Shown: positions 6,680 through 12,382 of the stretch, piece after piece
How positions within the stretch are numbered: position 1 is the stretch's first letter
How the letters are laid out: every line of letters begins with the position of its first letter
Source of the DNA: CAZIRO01 sp964541595
GTDB lineage: Bacteria > Acidobacteriota > HRBIN11
DNA length: 12,382 nt
Assembly (NCBI GenBank): GCA_964541595.1
Contig: CAZIRO010000079.1
Coordinates: forward strand, 1 to 12,382
Reading direction: 5' to 3'
Program-made: the position numbers and the translations under genes
The notes under the pieces: generated by a model
What the model was told of the DNA's origin: nothing
The model's database searches: none
Seen by the model: the letters and a program-made list of their open reading frames with translations, nothing else

Positions 6680-7593
6680 GTTTGTCTGGTCATGGACAGA
6701 AAGATCTCCCGCAGTGGAGGTACATACGGGCGAACTCCCAGCAGTTTGCCGTGAGTGTGTTCGTGAATTGCCTGTGCCCACACCGTCCACGGGGGGTCCT
6801 CGGGACCATGGACGATCCAGCGGGTGTTGTGTCGTGCGATCAGGGTCAGGGGTACGTGCCCGGGGAGGGTGTGCGGATCGAGGTCTTCCGAAAACTCCAG
6901 TTCGTACAGTCCCTGACCGTGCTGACGCCGCAGTTCAGTCAGTGTCCCCTGCCAGATGACAGTGCCCCGATGGATCAACACGACGTCCTCACAGAGTTGT
7001 TCGGCGAGTTCCATTTCATGTGTGGATACCAGCACCGTCACCCCTCGCGCCCGCTGGGCACGCATCCAGTCCATTACGAGTTCCACGTTCTGGGGGTCCA
7101 GACCCGCGAACGGCTCGTCCAGGATGATGACGTCCGGATCGTGCAGCGCGGTCAGCAGGAGTTGAAACCGTTGTTGCATACCGTGCGAGAGTTTTTCCAC
7201 AGGTTGATGACGCCGTTCCCACAGGTGAAACGTCTGGAGTGCCCGGGTGACACTCTGCCGCGCCGCAGCATCGCGCAGTCCGCGCAGCCGCGCGATAAAC
7301 AACGCGTGTTCCCATAAGGTCGCCCGCCGGTACAGGCCCCGCGCCTCCGGCATATAGCCGATCCGGTACAGCACATCCGGATGGAACGGTGTGCCGAAAT
7401 ACGTGATGGTACCCCCATCCGGGGGATAAATACCGACGAGAATACGCAGTAACGTCGTTTTTCCGGCACCGTTGGGCCCCAGAATGCCGGTAATCCGCCC
7501 GGCGCGGATGGTCGCACGGATGTGATCGAGTGCCGTCAAGGTACCGTAGCGTTTCACCACATCATGGATCCCGATAGCGATGGTCGACGTCAT
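6676..7593 (-). CDS. ABC exporter ATPase (NatA-like)
   Basis: A 305-residue nucleotide-binding subunit that would power the permease encoded 50 bases downstream. Walker A is at 39-47 (GPNGAGKTT), the NatA-type segment GYMPEARGLY at 79-88, the signature LSHGMQQR at 135-142, Walker B VIILDEPFAGLD at 155-166, and the switch His in STHE at 190-193. The C-terminal region from about 220 fits the DUF4162-like extension common in NatA-class ATPases, ending in REIFLSMT. The ATG at 7593 has only a modest GGAA upstream. ATG 7605, four codons earlier, is an equally possible start. The gap to trpB is 119 bases and holds a hairpin, so the ATPase-permease pair may be differentially expressed from the purine genes. 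Confidence 0.95.
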   Translation of the reverse strand: MTSTIAIGIHDVVKRYGTLTALDHIRATIRAGRITGILGPNGAGKTTLLRILVGIYPPDGGTITYFGTPFHPDVLYRIGYMPEARGLYRRATLWEHALFIARLRGLRDAAARQSVTRALQTFHLWERRHQPVEKLSHGMQQRFQLLLTALHDPDVIILDEPFAGLDPQNVELVMDWMRAQRARGVTVLVSTHEMELAEQLCEDVVLIHRGTVIWQGTLTELRRQHGQGLYELEFSEDLDPHTLPGHVPLTLIARHNTRWIVHGPEDPPWTVWAQAIHEHTHGKLLGVRPYVPPLREIFLSMTRQT

Positions 7594-7678
7594 TCTCCGT
7601 TCCATCCCGGGAGAAGATAGAACGCAGGTCATTGCGGATGGTGCGACTGTCCGCCACATGCGACCCGGGAATTGCCCC

Positions 7679-7712
7679 CATCCCGTATTCTTATACCCCG
7701 GCAGTCGGGATG
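7679..7712 (-). other. Inverted repeat immediately after trpB
   Basis: A perfect 7-base inverted repeat (CATCCCG at 7679-7685, CGGGATG at 7706-7712) with a 20-base loop starts at the base after the trpB stop codon. No T-run follows on the minus strand, so it is not a standard intrinsic terminator. It could protect or attenuate the transcript ahead of the exporter genes. The loop also contains a weak -10-like TATAAG. Confidence 0.35.
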
Positions 7713-9062
7713 TTATTCTACCGAGGCGAGCAATCGGGCGATCGCTTCATCGGTGAGCGTGCTGTCCTCGAGTTCGCCCCGCAAATACTGGTCATACGCC
7801 AGCAGATCGAAATGACCGTGACCGGACAGGTTGAACAGGATCACCGTCGAACGCCCCTCTTCCCGGGCGCGGATGGCTTCATCGCGGGCGATCTTCACCG
7901 CGTGCGCCGATTCCGGTGCCGGGACGATCCCCTGCGCCTGTGCGAATTCAACGGCAGCGGCGAACACGGAGCGCTGTCCGACGGCAACGGCTTCAATATA
8001 GCCGTGTGCGTGCAGTGCAGAAACCAGGGGCGCCATCCCGTGATAGCGTAATCCGCCGGCGTGGATCGGTGGGGGAACGAACTGGTGGCCCAGGGTATGC
8101 ATCTGCAACAACGGCGTCAATCCGGCGGTATCCCCGTAATCGTACGTCAGTTTGCCACGCGTCAATGAGGGCGCTGCCGTCGGTTCCACCGCAATGACCC
8201 GGTAGGACCGTTCCCCGCGCAGCATTTCACCGACAAACGGGAACACCAGCCCGGCGAAATTCGATCCCCCGCCCACGGCACCGATCAACACCTCCGGCTG
8301 GATGCCGAGAATCTCAAACTGTTGCTTCGCTTCCAGTCCGATGACCGTCTGGTGAAGCAACACGTGGTTCAGCACGCTGCCCAGACTGTAATGCGTGTCC
8401 TCGTGGGTGGCCGCGTCTTCGACGGCCTCCGAAATGGCGATCCCGAGACTGCCCATGTGTTCGGCGTCTTCAGCGAGGAAACGGCGTCCGGATTGCGTCC
8501 GGTCACTGGGACTCGGAATAACTTCGGCGCCATACGTTTCCATCAGAATGCGGCGATACGGTTTCTGGTGGTAACTGACGCGTACCATGTAAACTGTACA
8601 GTCCAGTCCGAACAGGCGACAGGCAAACGACAGTGCGCTTCCCCACTGACCCGCACCGGTTTCGGTTGTCAATCGACGTGTTCCCTCCTGCGCGTTATAA
8701 AACGCCTGCGGCACCGCCGTGTTCGGTTTGTGACTGCCTACGGGACTCACACCCTCATACTTGAAATAGATCTGTGCCGGTGTCTGGAGCATCCGTTCCC
8801 AGCGGACCGCGCGCACGAGCGGGGTCGGACGCCAGAGACGATACGCGTCCCGTACGGGTTCCGGGATCGGAATCTCCCGTTCGCGCGCGACCTCTTGCGC
8901 GATGAGCGCACCGGGAAACAGCGGTCGCAGATCGTCCGGGCCGATCGGCTGCCGGGTCTGGGGATGCAACGGCGGTTCTAACGGGAACGGCAGATCCGCC
9001 AGAATGTTATACCACGCCTTCGGCAGGTCCTGTTCGGATAGGACAACCTTGTGTGCAGACAT
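7713..9062 (-). CDS. trpB: Tryptophan synthase beta chain, TrpB2 type
   Basis: A 449-residue PLP enzyme that condenses indole and serine to tryptophan. It belongs to the long TrpB2 class, which is about 50 residues longer than TrpA-dependent TrpB1 because of an extended N-terminus. The PLP lysine is Lys112 in GSHKPNTA, the catalytic glutamate is Glu135 in TETGAGQWG, the phosphate-binding loop is GGGSN (264-268), and PESAHA (383-388) and SGHG (413-416) line the active site. The start at 9062 has GGGAGGAG just upstream and begins a typical TrpB2 N-terminus; the frame continues open beyond it without homology. No trpA or other trp gene is present here, which is common for TrpB2. It may act alone on free indole as a salvage enzyme. 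It sits 43 bases after purN. Confidence 0.96.
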   Translation of the reverse strand: MSAHKVVLSEQDLPKAWYNILADLPFPLEPPLHPQTRQPIGPDDLRPLFPGALIAQEVAREREIPIPEPVRDAYRLWRPTPLVRAVRWERMLQTPAQIYFKYEGVSPVGSHKPNTAVPQAFYNAQEGTRRLTTETGAGQWGSALSFACRLFGLDCTVYMVRVSYHQKPYRRILMETYGAEVIPSPSDRTQSGRRFLAEDAEHMGSLGIAISEAVEDAATHEDTHYSLGSVLNHVLLHQTVIGLEAKQQFEILGIQPEVLIGAVGGGSNFAGLVFPFVGEMLRGERSYRVIAVEPTAAPSLTRGKLTYDYGDTAGLTPLLQMHTLGHQFVPPPIHAGGLRYHGMAPLVSALHAHGYIEAVAVGQRSVFAAAVEFAQAQGIVPAPESAHAVKIARDEAIRAREEGRSTVILFNLSGHGHFDLLAYDQYLRGELEDSTLTDEAIARLLASVE

Positions 9063-9070
9063 TATCTCCT

Positions 9071-9109
9071 CCCGAAAGAGATTGCGAATTGCGTCCGGGA
9101 TCTCTTCAC
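9071..9109 (-). repeat. Short intercistronic repeat, copy B (between purN and trpB)
   Basis: Starting at the purN TGA, the minus strand contains AAGAGAT (9106-9100) and its exact complement ATCTCTT (9082-9076) around a 17-base loop with CGCAATTCGCA. It shares the ten-base block ATCTCTTCAC (plus strand 9100-9109) with the spacer copy at 6670-6679. It also shares a GAATTGCG core and a TCCGG block. Confidence 0.55.
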
Positions 9110-9714
9110 CGTTCCATGATCCGGACCCGTCGCCCTTCCACCCGCAGGCGACCCTCAAAGAACAGCCGCACCGCCTCCGGATAGGCTTCGTGTTCCTTTT
9201 CCAGAATGCGGGCGGACAGTGTTTCCTCAGTATCGTCTTCCCGAACAGGCACGCATTTCTGCACAATGATGGGACCCGTGTCCACGCCCTCGTCGACAAA
9301 ATGGACGGTACATCCGGATACTTTGACACCGTACGCGAGCGCCTGTCGCTGCGCGTGCAGTCCGGGAAACGACGGCAGAAGTGCCGGATGAATGTTCATA
9401 ATACGGTTCGGGAACATACGCACGAATGCCGGACTCAGCACACGCATAAACCCCGCAAGACAGATGAGATCGGGCGCGGCCGCACGCACGGATTCCAGAA
9501 GCGCGGCTTCAAATGCAGCACGATCCGAAAATGCGCGAAACGGAACCACCTCTGTGGGAATTCCATACCGCCGCGCCCGTTCCAGACCCCGGGCGTTCGG
9601 ATTGTCACTGATGACCTTGACCACCTGCGCCGGAATCTCGCCGTTCAGCGAGGCCTGAATAAGGCGTTCCATATTCGTGCCGCGGCCGGAGATCAGAATG
9701 ACGATCCGCCCCAT
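9106..9714 (-). CDS. purN: Phosphoribosylglycinamide formyltransferase
   Basis: A 202-residue enzyme, the normal length for PurN. It transfers the formyl group of 10-formyl-tetrahydrofolate to GAR, the third step of purine synthesis. The phosphate-binding loop is GRGTN (10-14), and the folate and catalytic region is IMNIHPALLPSFPG (105-118). Asn107, His109 and Asp145 (in GVDTGPI) correspond to the E. coli catalytic triad 106/108/144. The ATG at 9714 is chosen because homology begins there; GGAG lies 11 bases before it, a rather long spacing. It is 19 bases downstream of purM and clearly in the same transcript. Confidence 0.97.
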   Translation of the reverse strand: MGRIVILISGRGTNMERLIQASLNGEIPAQVVKVISDNPNARGLERARRYGIPTEVVPFRAFSDRAAFEAALLESVRAAAPDLICLAGFMRVLSPAFVRMFPNRIMNIHPALLPSFPGLHAQRQALAYGVKVSGCTVHFVDEGVDTGPIIVQKCVPVREDDTEETLSARILEKEHEAYPEAVRLFFEGRLRVEGRRVRIMER

Positions 9715-9733
9715 GTGTTGACATTCTCCATCG

Positions 9734-10750
9734 TTACGGTTTTGCCCACCGTACTTCTCGATCGCCGGGAATGACTTCTCCAATCCGATAAACGGGGCAA
9801 TCAGTGCGCGCGATCACGTCGGTCGCCGCGTCCGCAACGTCCGGATGCACGATCACCACCATACCGATCCCCATGTTGAACGTGCGAAACATATCGTCTT
9901 CCGGAACCTCGCCGAGCGACTGGATCAGGGAAAAGATCGGGGGTACCGGCCAGCGATCCCGGTACAGTTGAACGGCCGTGCCTTCTGGGAGAATGCGTGG
10001 AATGTTTTCGATCAGTCCCCCGCCGGTAATGTGCGCGATCCCGTGCACCCAGCCACGTTCCACCACCGGCCAGATGTGGTGCAGATAACAGCGGTGGGGT
10101 TGCAGTAATGCGTCGGCCAGGGTCATTGCACAGGGTTCCAGCCATCGATCCGGCGACCAGTGTAACCGCTCGAAAAACAGTTTGCGTGCGAGGGTATACC
10201 CGTTCGTATGCAGCCCCGTAGACGCCAGACCGAGCACCACGTCCCCAGGCTGAATCGCCTGGCCGTCGATCAACCGATCGGTCGGGGTGAACCCTCCGAC
10301 GACAGCGACGATATCAACATCGTTCCCGTATACATCCGGCATTTCCGCCGTTTCACCCCCGATGAGTGCGACACCGTGTTGCGCACATACTTCGAGCATC
10401 CCCCGGAGGATGGCCTCCACGCGGTCGGGGTCCACGCGCCCCATCCCGAGATAGTCCAGTGCGAAGACCGCCCGTACGCCCTGAACGAGCACATCGTTGA
10501 TCCCGTGCGCGATGACGTCCCGGCCGCAGACGTCCCAGCGATTGACCATGGCCGCGACACGGGTTTTCGTACCGACACCGTCAATACTGACCACCAGACA
10601 GCGTCCGGGATCATCGGGCAGCGGTAGTACACCACCGAATCGGCCAACGTTGTTCAGAACTTCCGGCTGGAACTGACGGAACAACTGTCGGATACGATGA
10701 ACCGCCGCATGGCCACGGTCGATGTCCACACCGGTGTCGCGATATCGCAT
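9734..10750 (-). CDS. purM: Phosphoribosylformylglycinamidine cyclo-ligase
   Basis: A 338-residue AIR synthetase that closes the imidazole ring of FGAM using ATP, the fifth step of purine synthesis. The family motifs are all present: SIDGVGTK (55-62), AHGINDVL (81-88), GGETAEMP (131-138), STGLHTNGY (177-185), HITGGGL..NIPR (240-252) and FNMGIGM (291-297). The length is normal. Of two ATGs six bases apart, 10750 is preferred because GGGGA is then 6 bases upstream; for 10756 it would be directly adjacent. It starts 22 bases after the purF stop. Confidence 0.97.
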   Translation of the reverse strand: MRYRDTGVDIDRGHAAVHRIRQLFRQFQPEVLNNVGRFGGVLPLPDDPGRCLVVSIDGVGTKTRVAAMVNRWDVCGRDVIAHGINDVLVQGVRAVFALDYLGMGRVDPDRVEAILRGMLEVCAQHGVALIGGETAEMPDVYGNDVDIVAVVGGFTPTDRLIDGQAIQPGDVVLGLASTGLHTNGYTLARKLFFERLHWSPDRWLEPCAMTLADALLQPHRCYLHHIWPVVERGWVHGIAHITGGGLIENIPRILPEGTAVQLYRDRWPVPPIFSLIQSLGEVPEDDMFRTFNMGIGMVVIVHPDVADAATDVIARTDCPVYRIGEVIPGDREVRWAKP

Positions 10751-10772
10751 GTGCATTCCCCGAAACGGCGAA

Positions 10773-12188
10773 CTATCCGGTGATTTCCCGTTGCAGGAGC
10801 CGGGCCTTTTTGAAAATGGCGTATTCATCCTGGATGGGAATCGGATAGTCACGCGTGTAACAGGCCACGCAGAATGCCTGTCCGTCCGGATCGCCGACGC
10901 TTTCCAGTAGCCCGTTTAGAGACAGATACGCAAGGGAGTCCACGCCGATAAATCGGGCGATTCCGGCAACGTCGTAATGGTTGGCAATGAGTTCTTCTTC
11001 GGACGGCGTGTCGATACCGTAATAACACGGACCGATGATCGGGGGACAGCTGATGCGCATATGGATTTCGCGAACGCCCGCGTGCCGCAACATCTGGATG
11101 ATCTTGCGACTCGTTGTGCCCCGTACGATCGAATCGTCGATGAGCACGATCCGTTTGCCCTCCACAATGGACCGGACGGGGTTCAGTTTGACACGTACAC
11201 TGAACGTGCGGGAACTCTGACTCGGTTGAATGAACGTACGGCCCACGTAGTGGTTCCGAATGAGACCGAATTTCAGCGGCAACCCCGATGCCTCTGCGTA
11301 TCCGATCGCCGCGTCCACCCCGGAATCCGGAACGGGAACCACGATGTCTGCATCGGCAGGGGCTTCCACCGCCAGCCGTCGTCCCATCGCCTGGCGGGAT
11401 TCGCTGACAGATCGGCCGTAAATCACACTGTCTGGTCGGGCGAAATATACGAGTTCGAAGATACACTGCGCCCGCCGCGTCGGTGGGAACGGTCGCAGGG
11501 ACTGAATCCCGTCCTCGTTGATGATCACGATCTCGCCGGGTTCGACTTCTCGCACCGGTTCCGCATCGATGAGATCGAGGGCACACGTTTCCGATGCCAG
11601 GATCCATGCCTGATCGCGGCGTCCCAGCCAGAGTGGGCGGAATCCGTATGTATCCCGCACGCCGATGAGTGTGTCCGGCGTCAGCATGACAAGCGTGTAT
11701 GCCCCTTTGAGTTGCGCCAGTGCCCAGAGGATGGCGTCGATGAAATCCCATTTCCGGGAACGGGCAATGAGATGCAGAATGACTTCCGTGTCTGTGGTCG
11801 TGCTGAAGATGGCTCCCTCGCGTTCCAACCGGTTGCGCAGACTGTAAGCGTTCACGATATTGCCATTGTGCGCAACAGCAAGGCTGCCCCAGGTGAAGTG
11901 CGCGACGAGCGGCTGGGCGTTCTGGGTAAACGATTGGCCAGCCGTCGAATAGCGAACATGCCCGATGGCCAGTGTGCCCGGAAGTTTGGCAAGGTCTTCC
12001 GGTCGGAACACATCACTGACATAACTCATGCCCTTGTGGATGTATAGCTGAGACCCATCGGCCGACACAATGCCGGCACTTTCCTGACCACGATGCTGCA
12101 GGGCGTACAGGCCCATATACGTAAGATGTGCGGCATCGGGATGGTTCCAGACACCGAAGACACCACAGTGGTGGACAAGTGCATGCAT
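10773..12188 (-). CDS. purF: Amidophosphoribosyltransferase, 4Fe-4S type with short propeptide
   Basis: A 471-residue first enzyme of purine synthesis, making phosphoribosylamine from PRPP and glutamine. The N-terminal nucleophile glutaminase starts at Cys8 (HHCGVFGVW), so a 7-residue propeptide must be removed. RYSTAG and the AHNGNIVN loop (about 106-113) are intact. The PRPP-binding loop is VLIDDSIVRGTT (348-359). Four cysteines match the B. subtilis iron-sulfur ligands: Cys242 (CIFELVYFARPDS), Cys388 (GPCYYGID), and Cys440 and Cys443 (CVAC). The ATG at 12188 has GAGGT 8 bases upstream; ATG 12203, five codons earlier, lacks a site. First gene of the operon, with a leader of roughly 70 bases in which I see no recognisable riboswitch. 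Confidence 0.97.
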   Translation of the reverse strand: MHALVHHCGVFGVWNHPDAAHLTYMGLYALQHRGQESAGIVSADGSQLYIHKGMSYVSDVFRPEDLAKLPGTLAIGHVRYSTAGQSFTQNAQPLVAHFTWGSLAVAHNGNIVNAYSLRNRLEREGAIFSTTTDTEVILHLIARSRKWDFIDAILWALAQLKGAYTLVMLTPDTLIGVRDTYGFRPLWLGRRDQAWILASETCALDLIDAEPVREVEPGEIVIINEDGIQSLRPFPPTRRAQCIFELVYFARPDSVIYGRSVSESRQAMGRRLAVEAPADADIVVPVPDSGVDAAIGYAEASGLPLKFGLIRNHYVGRTFIQPSQSSRTFSVRVKLNPVRSIVEGKRIVLIDDSIVRGTTSRKIIQMLRHAGVREIHMRISCPPIIGPCYYGIDTPSEEELIANHYDVAGIARFIGVDSLAYLSLNGLLESVGDPDGQAFCVACYTRDYPIPIQDEYAIFKKARLLQREITG

Positions 12189-12263
12189 ACGTATGAACCT
12201 CATGCTGGAGGTCTGTGCGGTTCCTGACGTGGCCCTGTCCGGGTCTTGTGATAGGGTCTACCT

Positions 12264-12292
12264 ATTATAGCCTGCGACCGGATGGGAGACAA
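12264..12292 (-). promoter_or_regulatory. Sigma-70-type promoter of the purF operon
   Basis: On the minus strand, TTGTCT (12292-12287) is followed after exactly 17 bases by TATAAT (12269-12264). The predicted start is near 12257, about 70 bases before purF. No recognised purine-repressor operator or purine riboswitch core is visible in the leader. Confidence 0.7.
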
Positions 12293-12363
12293 CGGTGATG
12301 GCTGAAATCGGGCCAGGCGATGGGACAGGGGATGCACCGAATGCGCGGATGGACCGGTTGTTA

Positions 12364-12382
12364 GGTCTCAGGTCTCGGGTCT
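12364..12382 (+). repeat. Heptanucleotide array, start only (cut by window edge)
   Basis: GGTCTCA, GGTCTCG and a partial GGTCT run in perfect 7-base register to the last base. They are the same unit family and orientation as the array at 4745-4836. The stretch 12189-12382 otherwise holds only the purF leader and promoter and no convincing gene. Confidence 0.75.

Noticed and set aside
10977..12047. 356-codon plus-strand frame
   Set aside because: It is the mirror frame of purF, whose minus-strand motifs are complete.
12298..12382. Possible start of a divergent plus-strand gene (ATG 12298, GGGAG nine bases upstream)
   Set aside because: Only 28 codons are visible, nothing is recognisable, and its last codons are already the heptamer array. 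It cannot be supported without sequence to the right.

Overview
The window comes from a bacterium with strong Shine-Dalgarno sites, tightly packed same-strand operons and a GC-rich genome. Two features suggest a Gram-negative-type envelope: a lytic transglycosylase with three LysM domains, and what looks like a lipoprotein signal on it. The long-type TrpB (TrpB2) and two apparent 4Fe-4S proteins (PurF and TrpRS) would suit an anaerobic or thermophilic lineage. The STAS protein resembles forms I associate with Acidobacteriota and neighbouring phyla. The phylum cannot be settled from this sequence alone.

Two operons run right to left on the minus strand. The right-hand one (12292 down to 5342) starts at a clear promoter (TTGTCT-17-TATAAT). 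It reads purF, purM, purN, a TrpB2-type tryptophan synthase beta chain, then an ABC-2 exporter ATPase and its permease. The first three genes are steps 1, 5 and 3 of de novo purine synthesis. The trpB gene and the exporter have no obvious biochemical link to purines and are probably carried along transcriptionally. The left-hand operon (4507 down to 1, running off the edge) also has a good promoter (TTGCCC-17-TATAAT). It reads trpS (with the four cysteines of the rare iron-sulfur TrpRS class), a LysM lytic transglycosylase, an anti-sigma-factor-antagonist-like STAS protein, and a long unrecognised helical protein that is cut by the window edge. The last two junctions are a 29-base overlap and a 5-base gap, so these genes are almost certainly co-expressed.

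Between the two operons lies an untidy island (about 4429-5341). It holds the trpS promoter, a decayed fragment resembling the C-terminus of an AhpD-like peroxidase, an 18-unit heptanucleotide array, and a lone plus-strand small gene with weak resemblance to GIY-YIG proteins. The same heptamer begins again at the extreme right edge, upstream of purF. A second, AT-richer short repeat sits in two intercistronic spacers, right after the stop codons of purN and the ABC ATPase.

I see no RNA genes, CRISPR arrays, transposases or attachment sites. I also see no complete novel system. The best candidates for something undescribed are the unknown protein behind the STAS gene, the two dispersed repeat families, and the small plus-strand gene.
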